A stretch of 64,000 bases of DNA, from NCBI GenBank assembly GCA_051252515.1, contig JBPOFS010000005.1, positions 62,001 through 126,000 on the forward strand. The letters are read 5' to 3'. The notes under the pieces are model-generated. The model saw nothing but the letters and a program-made list of their open reading frames with translations. It searched no databases and was not told the origin of the DNA. Of the stretch, positions 33,160 through 42,953 are shown one piece after another. The position numbers and the translations under genes are program-made. The DNA comes from UBA5078 sp051252515 (GTDB lineage Bacteria > Pseudomonadota > Gammaproteobacteria > Pseudomonadales > Pseudohongiellaceae). Within the stretch, counting starts at the first letter, position 1. Each line of letters begins with the position of its first letter.

Positions 33160-33997
33160 GCGCCATCTAGACTTGCCATGACTCGATTTCTGCCCTCAAA
33201 GCAGCGCCCCGAACATAACGGATTTCTAGGATAAACGACTCGTCAAATTAATCCGCTGATTTAGCTCACAAATATCGCCAGGTGTTTGAATTAAAAAGTA
33301 TTTGCTGCTATATTTCACCGGCCTTACATAACGTCGGCGCAAAGCTTTCGAGCCCTACCCTCAGACGTTAAGATTTTCTGACCAACTGACTACTTCAACA
33401 AAGACACTTTGGACAGTTGGGCTTCCGGTGAGCACAGTTCTAGCATCGTCTACGAACCGCTCAATTCCAGACAGAAATCGCTTGCCAGTGCGCACGCTTA
33501 GCGCAGCAAGCGGATTGAACATGTGATTTGCATAAGATCAGCGAAGACATGGCAAAGTTTTTAAGAAAGACAAGAGCAAAAAGAACAACACTACAATCAG
33601 TGTTGAAAATATACGGAGCGTCGGCCTACCCGCCCTCGCGAAAGATAGTAAATACAGCCAGATAAATTCGGGCCGTATCAAATTCAAAAAATCACTGCCG
33701 AGCGATAATCGCTAAGGGCTATGATTTAGAGCAGGATTACATAAATCGACTTTCCTGCAGTGTCCGGCCAATCGCCTCACACTGACAGAGCAACGCAGCA
33801 ATACTGCGTGAAGTTATGAGTCTTAGGTTTTGGTTATCGGATTTTCAGTTCCCGAAACACCTGGTAGAGCAATGAAGTTTAAGTGCCACCATGGTTCTTT
33901 CGACAAGAAAGCTAATCCGCTTTCAGTGAGTCACTGCCCGCAGGTTTGATGCATCCCGGGTTTACATTTCTGGCACAACAGAAAAGTGAACCTTACA
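33160..33997 (+). other. Long leader and promoter region of rne
   Basis: More than 800 bp without a real gene ahead of rne. It holds the promoter at 33286-33314, giving a 5' untranslated region of about 675 nt. Long structured leaders let RNase E control its own mRNA in enterobacteria (about 360 nt in E. coli), and this one may do the same. A 25-codon frame (ATG 33872, stop 33947-33949, MKFKCHHGSFDKK...) lies in it with only a poor ribosome site, so I do not call it. Confidence 0.55.
33286..33314 (+). promoter_or_regulatory. Predicted sigma70 promoter of rne
   Basis: TTGAAT (33286-33291), 17-base spacer, TATATT (33309-33314). Both boxes and the spacing are good. Start of transcription would be near 33321, far upstream of the rne start at 33998. 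Confidence 0.55.
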
Positions 33998-36868
33998 ATG
34001 AAGAGAATGTTAATCAATGCAACTCAAGAAGAAGAGTTGCGCGTTGCCCTAGTCGATGGTCAGCGTCTATACGATCTCGATATCGAGAACCGTACTAGAG
34101 TCCAGAAAAAAGCCAGCATCTACAAAGGACGCATCACTCGCGTCGAACCTAGCCTTGAAGCCGCCTTTGTCGATTTCGGCGCTGAGCGTCACGGCTTCCT
34201 TCCTCTAAAAGAGATCTCCCCACAGTATTTCAATAAGCGTGGCGGCGACGGTGGTCGCGTCAACATCAAAGACGTTGTAGCCGAAGGCACAGAAGTCATT
34301 GTACAAGTTGAAAAAGAAGAACGTGGCAACAAAGGCGCTGCATTAACGACCTATGTCAGCCTAGCCGGTCGTTACTTAGTATTAATGCCTAACAACCCAC
34401 GTGCTGGCGGTATCTCTCGTCGCATTGAAGGCGATGAGCGTTCTGAGATTCGTGAAGCACTTGCCGGCCTGAACATTCCTGATGGCATGGGAATGATCGT
34501 GCGTACTGCAGGTGTTGGTAAGCAACAGCAAGAACTACAGTGGGATTTAGACTACCTGCTCGCTCTGTGGCAGTCGATTACTGACGCCTCTACACAGAAG
34601 CCTGCTCCGTTCCTGATTTATCAGGAAAGCAACGTCATCATCAGAACTATTCGTGACTACCTACGCCAAGACATCGGCGAAGTATTGTTCGATACGCAAG
34701 AGTCCTACGACGAAGCCTTGAACTTTGTACGCCAGGTAATGCCTCATTACGAAGCTCGTATCAAGCTTTACCAAGAGACACTGCCTCTATTCAATCGTTA
34801 CCAGATTGAAGGTCAAATCGAGACAGCATTCCAGCGTGAAGTGAAACTGCCGTCTGGTGGCTCTATCGTAATCGACCCGACCGAAGCTCTAGTGTCTATC
34901 GACATTAACTCTTCGCGTGCGACTCGCGGTTCCGATATTGAAGAAACAGCACTGAACACCAACCTTGAAGCGGCCGACGAGATTGCACGTCAATTACGTC
35001 TGCGCGACATGGGTGGTTTGATCGTGATCGATTTCATCGACATGAGCGCTGCACGTAATCAAAAAGAAGTCGAAAACAGAATGCGCGATGCTCTAGAAGC
35101 TGACCGTGCTCGTGTACAAGTGGGTCGCATCTCACGCTTTGGACTTCTTGAAATGTCACGTCAACGTCTGCGCCCTTCTCTTGAAGAGACCAGCACGATT
35201 GTTTGCCCACGTTGCAGCGGCCAAGGCGCCATTCGTGACGTTAAATCGCAAGCCCTCTCTATCTTGCGCATTCTGCAAGAAGAAGCGAACAAGCGTAAGA
35301 GCGCTGAAGTACGCGCCATCGTGCCAATCGCTGTTGCCTCCTACTTGTTGAACGAAAAGCGTGCAGCCGTTGCCGCAATCGAAGCGCAAAGCAGCACGAA
35401 GTTAGTCATTGTTGCAAACGCCGAACTAGAAACACCGCATTACGAAATCCAAGGTGTGGCACAGAACGACGGGACAAGCACTGTCAGCTATGAAATCGAA
35501 ATTCATCCTGATGTTCCGGAGAACAACCACCGCCATCAGCACTCCAAACCAACGCCTACGGCTCCACAGCCGGCTGCGGTACAAGCACCAACATTGTCGC
35601 AGCCCCCTGCTCCAGTGCCGGTGGTAAAAGCGAAAAAAGGTTTCTTTGCAGCATTAGTCGAATCATTATTTGGCAGCAAAGAAGAAGAGGAAGTTAAACC
35701 TAAGCCAAGACCAGAGCGCAATAACCGCAACACGCGTGGTCGCAATGACACTCGTCGTGGTGGCAAGCAATCTAACCGTCGCGATAATGAATCACGATCA
35801 GAAGGCAAAGCCGCTGACACAGCAGACAATAGTTCAACTACGCAACGTGAAGGCGGCCAAGGCCGTAAACGCGGTGGACGTGGACGTAACGCTGATTCAG
35901 CAAACCGTGAAGATCGCAACAATCCTCGTCGTGACGAAAAGCGCGAGCCACGTGAACCACGCACTGAAGAAGCGGCTACTGAGCAAAACAGTGAAGAGAC
36001 TCGCGGCACAGCACGCAGAAGCGGCAACCGCCGCCCACGCAACACTAACCAACGTCGTCGCGGTCCACGTCCGGAAGAGCAAGCAGCTGAAAATGCTGAA
36101 GCAAATACAGACGTAGAACAGGCGAACACAGCGGCAGTGGCAGCAACGCCAACGCCAGCACCAGAAAAAGGCAATGCCGCCACAACACAACCGCAAGCAA
36201 CAGAGCAAGAAAGCACTGATGTAAACGGCAATGTGGCACAAGGCACTGAAGAGACGGCTCCTAAGCCACGTCGAAACAGACGCCCTTCTGAGCGTCGTCG
36301 TGGACGCGGTCGCAATGGCAGTGCTGCTGAGAACGCAGAAGCATCCGCTAACAATGAAGGCACTGATTCGCAGCCTAAAGAAGCTGACGTTAATGCCTCT
36401 TCTGACAAAGCGGACAACGCTAAGGCAAACGATTCAGCGCCTAAAGCCTCGAAGCCAAGTCCTGTTGCTGAAAAAGAAGCACCGCAGGAAACGGCGAAAC
36501 AGTCTGACACTCCTGCTCCAGTAAAAGCGGCTGCACCGGCTCCTGAGCCAGCAGCTGAAAAAACCGAAGCAGCACCGAAGAAAGCGGCTAGACCTGCGGC
36601 AGCAAAACCAGCTGCGGCTCCAGCTTCTGAAGTGAAAGAGCCAACGCCAGAAGTCAGCGTTAAGGCTGCCCCGGCTAAAACTGAGAAGCCTGAGCCTGCA
36701 CCGGTTGCAGCTCCTGCTAAAGCAGAGCCTGTCGCTAAAGCAGAACCTGCCGCAAAAGAAGCGCCAGTCGCTGCAGGAGGCCGAGCGCCGAATGATCCAC
36801 GTGAGATCAAACGTCGTCGCCTAGCTGCCGAAGCTGCTGCGGCAAAAAGCTCAGACTCAGCAGAGTAA
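33998..36868 (+). CDS. rne: Ribonuclease E
   Basis: 956 aa from the ATG at 33998, where MKRMLINATQEEELRVALVDG matches the family start; the GTG four codons earlier is not used. It is the endonuclease of the RNA degradosome, acting on mRNA decay, rRNA and tRNA processing at the inner membrane. The catalytic half (about 1-520) has the S1 domain, the DNase I-like centre with conserved acidic residues in IDFIDM, and the zinc-link CPRCSGQG (about 404-411). A helix with KKGFFAALVESLFG (about 545-560) resembles the membrane-targeting amphipathic helix. The rest is a disordered Arg/Asn-rich RNA-binding part and an Ala/Pro/Lys/Glu-rich scaffold of over 350 residues. Confidence 0.97.
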   Translation: MKRMLINATQEEELRVALVDGQRLYDLDIENRTRVQKKASIYKGRITRVEPSLEAAFVDFGAERHGFLPLKEISPQYFNKRGGDGGRVNIKDVVAEGTEVIVQVEKEERGNKGAALTTYVSLAGRYLVLMPNNPRAGGISRRIEGDERSEIREALAGLNIPDGMGMIVRTAGVGKQQQELQWDLDYLLALWQSITDASTQKPAPFLIYQESNVIIRTIRDYLRQDIGEVLFDTQESYDEALNFVRQVMPHYEARIKLYQETLPLFNRYQIEGQIETAFQREVKLPSGGSIVIDPTEALVSIDINSSRATRGSDIEETALNTNLEAADEIARQLRLRDMGGLIVIDFIDMSAARNQKEVENRMRDALEADRARVQVGRISRFGLLEMSRQRLRPSLEETSTIVCPRCSGQGAIRDVKSQALSILRILQEEANKRKSAEVRAIVPIAVASYLLNEKRAAVAAIEAQSSTKLVIVANAELETPHYEIQGVAQNDGTSTVSYEIEIHPDVPENNHRHQHSKPTPTAPQPAAVQAPTLSQPPAPVPVVKAKKGFFAALVESLFGSKEEEEVKPKPRPERNNRNTRGRNDTRRGGKQSNRRDNESRSEGKAADTADNSSTTQREGGQGRKRGGRGRNADSANREDRNNPRRDEKREPREPRTEEAATEQNSEETRGTARRSGNRRPRNTNQRRRGPRPEEQAAENAEANTDVEQANTAAVAATPTPAPEKGNAATTQPQATEQESTDVNGNVAQGTEETAPKPRRNRRPSERRRGRGRNGSAAENAEASANNEGTDSQPKEADVNASSDKADNAKANDSAPKASKPSPVAEKEAPQETAKQSDTPAPVKAAAPAPEPAAEKTEAAPKKAARPAAAKPAAAPASEVKEPTPEVSVKAAPAKTEKPEPAPVAAPAKAEPVAKAEPAAKEAPVAAGGRAPNDPREIKRRRLAAEAAAAKSSDSAE

Positions 36869-36876
36869 GAGCCAAT

Positions 36877-36917
36877 AAAAAAGGCCCCGCGACTTTCGAG
36901 TCACGGGGCCTTTTTTT
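36877..36917. terminator. Bidirectional terminator between rne and etfA
   Basis: Stem aaggccccgcgact / agtcacggggcctt with a ttcg tetraloop, one mismatch, flanked by A-run on the left and T-run on the right, so it works for both converging transcripts. Confidence 0.9.
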
Positions 36918-36965
36918 ATGCTTGGTGTTTTTGCTTATGAAAGCATCACACCGACATCTAAGAAA

Positions 36966-37895
36966 TTATAATTTCTCTGCAAGCTCAGGAAGCACTTTGA
37001 ACAAATCATCCACTAAACCGTAATCGGCTACTTGGAAAATAGGCGCTTCTTCGTCTTTGTTGATCGCTACAATCACTTTACTGTCTTTCATACCGGCTAG
37101 ATGCTGGATGGCTCCAGAGATCCCTACGGCGATATAAAGATCAGGCGCAACGATTTTACCCGTCTGCCCTACTTGCATGTCATTAGGCACATAACCGGCA
37201 TCTACAGCCGCTCGTGAGGCACCAATGGCCGCACCAAGTTTGTCTGCCACTTTCTCAATCAAGGCGAAGTTCTCACCGTTCTGCATGCCTCGACCACCGG
37301 AGATCACGATAGACGCTGCCGTGAGTTCTGGACGCTCAGACTGAGACAACTGCTCACTGACGAAACTCGCAATGTCTTGTGACTTCACAATATCAAGCGC
37401 TTCGATAGGCGCACTATTGCCAGTCGCTTCGCACTCTTCAAAAGCGGTGCTGCGCACAGTAATGACTTTAATATTGTCACTAGATTGAACTGTCGCCAAG
37501 GCGTTACCTGCATAGATAGGACGAACAAACGTATCTGCGCCCTTCACTTCTATGATGTCAGAAACCTGTGCCACATCTAATAACGCTGCAACACGAGGCA
37601 TCAGGTTCTTGCCTGTAGTCGTGGCAGCCGCTAGCAAATGGCTATAGCCTGATGCAATCTCAGCAACCAATGCACCAACGCTCTCTGGCAACTGATGCCC
37701 GTACACTTCGTTATCTGCTACTAATACTTTACTCACGCCTGGAATCGCGGCGGCAGCTGTTGCTGCAGCGCCACATTGGCTTCCGGCGATCAGAATAACA
37801 AGCTCTTGCCCTAATGCTTGTGCAGCCGTCACTGTGCTCAGTGTGGCTGGCTTTAATGCTGCATTATCGTGTTCTGCAATAACTAAAACGCTCAT
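36966..37895 (-). CDS. etfA: Electron transfer flavoprotein alpha subunit
   Basis: 309 aa. With EtfB it shuttles electrons from acyl-CoA and other dehydrogenases to the ETF-ubiquinone oxidoreductase. The C-terminal FAD domain is clear: SGGRGMQNGENF, AIGASRAAVDAGYVPND, VGQTGKIVAPDLYIAVGISGAIQH and the final AINKDEEAPIFQVADYG. It lies 46 bp after etfB, in the usual etfBA operon. Confidence 0.97.
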   Translation of the reverse strand: MSVLVIAEHDNAALKPATLSTVTAAQALGQELVILIAGSQCGAAATAAAAIPGVSKVLVADNEVYGHQLPESVGALVAEIASGYSHLLAAATTTGKNLMPRVAALLDVAQVSDIIEVKGADTFVRPIYAGNALATVQSSDNIKVITVRSTAFEECEATGNSAPIEALDIVKSQDIASFVSEQLSQSERPELTAASIVISGGRGMQNGENFALIEKVADKLGAAIGASRAAVDAGYVPNDMQVGQTGKIVAPDLYIAVGISGAIQHLAGMKDSKVIVAINKDEEAPIFQVADYGLVDDLFKVLPELAEKL

Positions 37896-37941
37896 GAAAT
37901 ACCCTTCTTCTTGATGCCAAATAGAAACGAGCCTAGTGTGA

Positions 37942-38691
37942 TTAGATCACCTTAGCTTCGGACTTGAGTTTGCTGATCAATTCATCAACGTCAGCGACCT
38001 TAATTCCCGCAGAACGCGCAGGAGGTGCATCAACACTCAATGTCTTCAATCCTGAGCTCACATCAACGCCTAATGCTTCTGGAGTCACCGTTTCGATCGG
38101 CTTCTTTTTCGCTTTCATGATATTAGGCAATGAAGCATAGCGAGGTTCGTTCAAGCGTAAATCTGTAGAGATGACCGCAGGCAAGCTCAACAATACAGTC
38201 TGCTCTCCGCCATCGATCTCTCTTACTACTTTAAGTTTGCCATCGGCTAACTCAACGCCACAGGCAAATGTGCCTTGCGGCATATTCGTAATCGCGGCCA
38301 ACATCTGCGCCACTTGGTTGTTGTCAGAATCAATAGACTGCTTGCCTAGCAAGACCAAGTCGATCCCTTCTTTTTCAACAATGCTCTTTAGAAGCTTCGC
38401 TACCGCTAGTGGTTGCAGACCTTCTTCGGTCTCAACATGAATACCGCGGTCTGCGCCCAGCGCTAATGAGGTACGAATTTGTTCTTGGCAGGCTTTCTCG
38501 CCGATTGAGACAACGATGATCTCATCAGCCTGCCCTTTCTCTTTAATGCGAATCGCTTCTTCTACTGCAATTTCGCAGAATGGATTGATTGCCATTTTGG
38601 CATTAGCCAGCTCGACTCCGCTGTTATCTGCCTTAACACGAACTTTAACGTTCGCATCGACAACACGTTTGACTGCCACAAGAATCTTCAT
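37942..38691 (-). CDS. etfB: Electron transfer flavoprotein beta subunit
   Basis: 249 aa, the standard length. It binds AMP and forms the heterodimer with EtfA. Motifs include VKRVVDANVKVRV at the N-terminus, NPFCEIAVEEAIRIKE, LALGADRGIHV and the LPAVISTDLRLNEPRYASLPNIMKAKKK stretch in two parts around 175-205, the recognition loop region. First gene of the operon, with its own predicted promoter. Confidence 0.97.
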   Translation of the reverse strand: MKILVAVKRVVDANVKVRVKADNSGVELANAKMAINPFCEIAVEEAIRIKEKGQADEIIVVSIGEKACQEQIRTSLALGADRGIHVETEEGLQPLAVAKLLKSIVEKEGIDLVLLGKQSIDSDNNQVAQMLAAITNMPQGTFACGVELADGKLKVVREIDGGEQTVLLSLPAVISTDLRLNEPRYASLPNIMKAKKKPIETVTPEALGVDVSSGLKTLSVDAPPARSAGIKVADVDELISKLKSEAKVI

Positions 38692-38796
38692 GGATTCTCC
38701 ACTGTGTTATGTGAAATTAATTGAGTGTGCGAATGCGCGCTTCGATTTGAGAAATCCTTTTGCCAAATCACGCGGGAATGCCCCGAAAAGAGGGCA

Positions 38797-38825
38797 ATAA
38801 TGCCGATTTTATGACAATTCGTCAA
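38797..38825 (-). promoter_or_regulatory. Predicted sigma70 promoter of etfBA
   Basis: Minus strand TTGACG (38825-38820), 17-base spacer, CATTAT (38802-38797). The leader would be about 100 nt. Strong -35 match. Confidence 0.5.
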
Positions 38826-38986
38826 TATTGCAGTGCCTCATTGCCCTATTTTTGCCTAGTAAAGTTAGGCTTAATTGACAGGCTGTTGTCATAAATCAAT
38901 GCTTCATTTTTTCGCTTAGCCGCCGATACTAATCCTAAGAAATGGTTTTATACAAACCGACACCTCTATTTCCTAGGGTCATTATT

Positions 38987-39253
38987 ATGCGTAGCGTCTT
39001 GTCAAAATTGCTCATTATCAACGTGATTGCACTAGCACTTAGCGCCTGTGGTTTTGTTACAGGGCCTGTCACACAAGGGGTTGCCTACGCTGGCAAAGGC
39101 GCCGTCATGGGTGTGGATACGGGAATGGTCTACGGCAAGGTCGCCGTGAAGAAAACCAAAGATACGGCAATCTATGTACGCGAGGAAGCCAAGACAGGGT
39201 TTAAACCCATTGCTCGCGAATCTGCGCCAACAGGTAGCCTGCGGCCTCGTTAA
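38987..39253 (+). CDS. Small lipoprotein, function unknown
   Basis: 88 aa from the ATG at 38987; the frame extends 15 codons up but the signal sequence begins here. A lipoprotein signal is clear: basic MRSVLSK, hydrophobic core (LLIINVIALAL) and lipobox LSAC-G (about residue 21). The mature part repeats Gly- and Lys-rich units (YAGKGAVMGVDTG, YGKVAVKKTKDTAIYV), reminiscent of NF012211-type or entericidin-like small lipoproteins, but I cannot name the family. Its stop overlaps the convergent DUF1285 gene by 4 bp. Confidence 0.75.
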   Translation: MRSVLSKLLIINVIALALSACGFVTGPVTQGVAYAGKGAVMGVDTGMVYGKVAVKKTKDTAIYVREEAKTGFKPIARESAPTGSLRPR

Positions 39254-39807
39254 GTCGCCCCTAGGTCGAACTGGACGCCGGCACTGTACAACACCAAGTG
39301 CTCCTTGCCCTCGATCACCTCTAACTCTGCGCACTCTACCAACTGGTAGTACACATTACGTGAGATCAGAGCCTCTAGGCCATCGCGGACGCTCAATACT
39401 GGGTGCGGAGCACCGTCTACAGTCTCGATACGCAACGGGTGGCTAGCATCGGCTACAATCGTTTCAGCCGTATTCAAAGTAAAACGCAATTGCCTTTGCC
39501 GCCCTTCCCCTTCGATATCGACTAAGGCCGCTACAAAGGGACAGTCATCGACTTGAATCCCCACCCGTTCCGCAGGGGTCACGAGCGAGAAGCTGCCATC
39601 GCTTTCTCGGCGCAGAACTGAGGCGAACAACTGCATCAATGCCGGACGGCGAATGAGATCACCATTGTGGTACCAACGCCCATCACGGGCGATGCGAATA
39701 TCGATCTCGCCGCAATAAGGGGGGTTCCATAGGTGTACGGGAGCGGGGCCTTTAAATTGACCAAGGCTACTGAGGAGGTTTTCCGCGTTAACGCGATTGT
39801 CCTGCAT
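39250..39807 (-). CDS. DUF1285 family protein
   Basis: 185 aa, normal for this gammaproteobacterial family of unknown function. Conserved-looking stretches: PVHLWNPPYCGEIDIRIARDG near the start, WYHNGDLIRRPALMQLFASVLRRE, YSLVTPAE-like SLVTPAERVGI, and the C-terminal SRNVYYQLVECAEL. Predicted structure is a small beta-rich cytoplasmic protein. No signal peptide. Regulation is not apparent. Confidence 0.85.
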   Translation of the reverse strand: MQDNRVNAENLLSSLGQFKGPAPVHLWNPPYCGEIDIRIARDGRWYHNGDLIRRPALMQLFASVLRRESDGSFSLVTPAERVGIQVDDCPFVAALVDIEGEGRQRQLRFTLNTAETIVADASHPLRIETVDGAPHPVLSVRDGLEALISRNVYYQLVECAELEVIEGKEHLVLYSAGVQFDLGAT

Positions 39808-39856
39808 GATGAAAAGCCGTCCGTAAGCGGGTCATTAGAAGCAAAAGTGCTACTCG

Positions 39857-40528
39857 TTACGGTATCAGAGAACTGACATAACGGCCAACGGCACCCGCCA
39901 ATAGTCGCTGTGGGTTTTCTTCATACAAGCCGAGAATCCCTGCGCGAGTCTCAATAGAGACGACATCGATAATTCGGCCACTGGTGGAATCGAGCAAGGT
40001 TAGTTGCAAGCGCGCTCGGTCAAGCCCAAACGAAGATCCCATGTTGTCGGCTTTACGATACCGTAATGCATCGGCAATTTCTGACCATGTTCCAACGGTG
40101 TCTTCCCAGACGTAAATTCTAGGGTAAACCACAAAATCGATACGGTAATCGAGAGCACTTTGTCGGGCTGCGAAAAGAGTTTCGGCGGCAGAGGCACGCA
40201 TCACACGAGGAAACTTACGGCTAATCTCATTGCTTACAAGGTCGGCAACTTGGTCCTCTACTAAAGGGCCTGGGTCGCCCGCTACGGCTAGGGCCTTATC
40301 ACTGCTTAACACGGCAGTATCCATATCGGACAAGCCACTCAACGCTACATAGAAACTCGTATCTTGGGCTAACACCCAGTTCCCATTTCGCTGCACTTGG
40401 TGATCGGGAATAAGGCCCGTCGCACCTGTCATCGACACCCCTTGATTATAAAGATGGTGGACATGTCCGCAGGCATTCAATGCCAAAACACTCAAGAAGA
40501 AACACACGCGCATCATCATGACGCTCAC
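39857..40528 (-). CDS. Lipoprotein with DUF4823-like domain
   Basis: 223 aa. Lipobox ALNAC-G at about residues 17-21 after the hydrophobic VCFFLSVLAL. The mature protein matches the pattern of DUF4823 lipoproteins (KFPRVMRASAAETLFAARQSALDYRIDFVVYPRIYVWEDTVGTWSE, about 109-153), which are of unknown role. The start could be any of the closely spaced methionines (1, 4-6). Located between DUF1285 and the zinc-ribbon gene; no further operon partner obvious. Confidence 0.7.
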   Translation of the reverse strand: MSVMMMRVCFFLSVLALNACGHVHHLYNQGVSMTGATGLIPDHQVQRNGNWVLAQDTSFYVALSGLSDMDTAVLSSDKALAVAGDPGPLVEDQVADLVSNEISRKFPRVMRASAAETLFAARQSALDYRIDFVVYPRIYVWEDTVGTWSEIADALRYRKADNMGSSFGLDRARLQLTLLDSTSGRIIDVVSIETRAGILGLYEENPQRLLAGAVGRYVSSLIP

Positions 40529-40660
40529 CCTCAGCTATGCAGTCCAGTCGGCAAGGTTTCGCCGCTTTTGTGCTGGAAAATTCTAATTAGTGAAGTGATT
40601 GCAACTAGCTTGCCAAGTCGGCATAAATCACAAAGCGGAAGGCTTTTTAGAGGAGAAACG

Positions 40661-41239
40661 CTACATTTCTCTGACGCGAGAACAGCGTCGGCAGCGATAC
40701 ACATGATCAGTGCCCGTTAGCACCATTATTTGTGGCGGCCACGTACACTTGCACAATAAATAACCCATTTTTTGAGCCATTTCGATTTCTTTTAAGCGCT
40801 CGCCAACACTGTCAGAGCCGCGCAACTCAGGTTCTGGGCGATGCACAACATTCGTGAGTTTGGGTACGAGCTTAACGGGTTTCTCTTTCTTCGGTTTCAC
40901 CGCCTCTGGCGCCACAACAGGAGCTTCGGCTTGGGCAGGCGTTACCACGGGGTGCGCATTTAAATCCTCTTCAAATGCTTGCTCTGGAGTGGACTCAACA
41001 ACGGCTTCCGGCACGATTAACGCTTCCGTCTCTTCGACTCTATCGGTCAGTGTCGGCGCTGGTCTCGATAGCAGAGGTTCTTGACTACTTAATTCGATCG
41101 ACTCGATTTCATAGTCGTCAGCACGGCGCGACTGTCGAGCCTCTCCTCCCGATTTAACCTCATCAGTAGGATGGGCCGGAAACGGCTCTTCATCCCAACC
41201 TGATTCTTCTAAAAATGCCTGTAATTCACTGAGGTTCAT
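40661..41239 (-). CDS. Unknown protein with C-terminal zinc-ribbon-like cysteines
   Basis: 192 aa. The first 140 residues are acidic and proline/valine-rich and look disordered (EAPVVAPEAVKPKKEKPVKLVPK). The C-terminus has CKC then, 20 residues later, CRRC, a likely small zinc ribbon. It overlaps the stop of the Wzz/kinase-like gene by 4 bp and is therefore cotranscribed and probably functionally linked to polysaccharide or envelope control. Family not recognised. Confidence 0.6.
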   Translation of the reverse strand: MNLSELQAFLEESGWDEEPFPAHPTDEVKSGGEARQSRRADDYEIESIELSSQEPLLSRPAPTLTDRVEETEALIVPEAVVESTPEQAFEEDLNAHPVVTPAQAEAPVVAPEAVKPKKEKPVKLVPKLTNVVHRPEPELRGSDSVGERLKEIEMAQKMGYLLCKCTWPPQIMVLTGTDHVYRCRRCSRVREM

Positions 41240-42810
41240 TGTTTGAAACTCTTGCTTAAGTCGGGATCTAAATCATAAGGACGTACGCGATTGAGCACTA
41301 CTCTTGGAGTCGCGACCCCTTCACTTTCTAAGCGGGATAGCTCTACTGAAATCGTTTCGGCTTTGCTTGTATTGGCTTCCACTACATACAAAATATCGGT
41401 ACTTAAACGTGCAAGCACTAATGTATCGCTGACATCACCAAGCGCAGGCGCATCAATGATAATGGTATCAAAACGCCGTTCTAGCATTTCTAACACACGA
41501 TGGAAGCGCTTGCTGGATAACAGAGCTTCTGGATTAGGAGGCAAGACACCAGAGGGAATCGCATAGATGTTTTTGCCGGCAATCTGATGCACACAGTCAC
41601 GCATTTGCGCAGCACCAGCGATCAAATGCGAAAGCCCAGGGGCTCGCTCTGATAAACCAACAAAGCTGTTTTCTGTACGCATATCGGCATTGATCAGCAG
41701 GACTTTTTCAGATTTGCCCATGGCAAACGCTAGGTTCATCGCGATCGAGGACACCCCCTCGCCTTTCTTAGTCGATGTCATTAACACGACTCTGCCGCGC
41801 GGGAACTGCTCTAGAGGATCATGCGCTGGCCGCGCCATATGTAATCGCGCACGCAGGATACCGATATAATGCGCGTACTCTCGATCGCTTAAAAACTGCG
41901 CAGGCTCACTTAAATTTAAGGCGGGCAATACGCCAATACAACACTGCCCAAGCATCGTTTCCACGTCTTGTTTGAACTCGACAGTGTCACGACGCTGAAA
42001 GCGCATAGTAAGAACGAACGCTGGCACGGCTACCGCACTGAGGTAGCCAAGAATAATCCACCAAGGCTCCACTTGCTCTATCGGTAGTCGAGGCAAATCC
42101 GCCTCTTTCATCATTTTCGCAGAAATAAGGTTTTGCAAAGTATCGTCATAGCTTTTGATCAATTGAGTCATTAAGCCCGTCTCTAGTGACGAGGCAGCAT
42201 CAACATTGGCTCTTCGCAGCTGCAAGCGCATTTGTTCAACACTGGTAGTCCCATTCACTGACGTTAATACTTCTGCCGCTAAGGCGTCGGGCACTCTATC
42301 GCCGACATCGTTTGTTCCCGGCAGTGGTGCCAAAGTGACGCTTTCTAGCTTAACGATTAATTGTTCGGCGGCTCGTCTGATCTGTTCGAGCTCCGCGCTT
42401 TGCGTATAGTCGACATAGGCTTGCGCTACGGCATTAGCCCCCATCTGCGCATTGAGCGGGTCCGCTGCTTGAAAGCGAATAGAGAGGAGGTAAGTTTGTG
42501 GAATCACCTCAACCTGTAAGTCAAAGCGATAGTCTCCGGCGACAGTTGCGGAGGAGACGATTTCTTTCTGCGTGTTCATCAACACCGCAATTTCAGTACC
42601 ATCAGCGGCCAGACCAATACCGGAGTTGCCGGTCTGAACCTCGAGCATGGCTTGCGATTCGAATGTCGGATCAGCAAACAAACTGTAGAGAGCAACAATG
42701 AGCGCCACTGGAAGGCCGGCCAACATAATGGCACGCGAATGAGCACGAAGCGGCCACCACCACTTTGGCTTTTGTTCTACACCTTGCAAATTGTTAGCGT
42801 TATCACTCAC
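41236..42810 (-). CDS. Wzz/BY-kinase-like protein with degenerate P-loop
   Basis: 524 aa from a GTG at 42810 preceded by GGAGCG; a TTG at 42882 would add 24 poorly conserved residues and overlaps a TATAAT box at 42871-42876. Layout is that of bacterial tyrosine kinases or polysaccharide co-polymerases: membrane helix (AIMLAGLPVALIVALYSLF), periplasmic Wzz part, second helix (IILGYLSAVAVPAFVLTM), then an ATPase domain. Walker A reads STKKGEGVSS with Val instead of the essential Lys, and Walker A' reads LLINADMR with Asn for the first Asp. Walker B IIIDAPALGDVSD is kept. No tyrosine cluster at the C-terminus. Probably regulates exopolysaccharide chains without kinase activity; that is inference. 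Confidence 0.75.
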   Translation of the reverse strand: MSDNANNLQGVEQKPKWWWPLRAHSRAIMLAGLPVALIVALYSLFADPTFESQAMLEVQTGNSGIGLAADGTEIAVLMNTQKEIVSSATVAGDYRFDLQVEVIPQTYLLSIRFQAADPLNAQMGANAVAQAYVDYTQSAELEQIRRAAEQLIVKLESVTLAPLPGTNDVGDRVPDALAAEVLTSVNGTTSVEQMRLQLRRANVDAASSLETGLMTQLIKSYDDTLQNLISAKMMKEADLPRLPIEQVEPWWIILGYLSAVAVPAFVLTMRFQRRDTVEFKQDVETMLGQCCIGVLPALNLSEPAQFLSDREYAHYIGILRARLHMARPAHDPLEQFPRGRVVLMTSTKKGEGVSSIAMNLAFAMGKSEKVLLINADMRTENSFVGLSERAPGLSHLIAGAAQMRDCVHQIAGKNIYAIPSGVLPPNPEALLSSKRFHRVLEMLERRFDTIIIDAPALGDVSDTLVLARLSTDILYVVEANTSKAETISVELSRLESEGVATPRVVLNRVRPYDLDPDLSKSFKQ

Positions 42811-42953
42811 TAAATAGAGCGCTCCATTGTTGTAAACAAGACGACCATTTTTGGTAGTTTTGAATTGAAAATTATACAGCAAGCAACTGGAATAATTGAT
42901 AAAACTATCGTTTTATTTTTTATCAACCTAAAACCACTACATTGGGGAGTCCC

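Noticed and set aside
35536..36810. 424-codon frame on the minus strand, rich in Ser, Ala and Gly
   Set aside because: It is the antisense shadow of the low-complexity scaffold of RNase E; composition follows from the Ala/Pro/Glu codons, with no ribosome site or family match.
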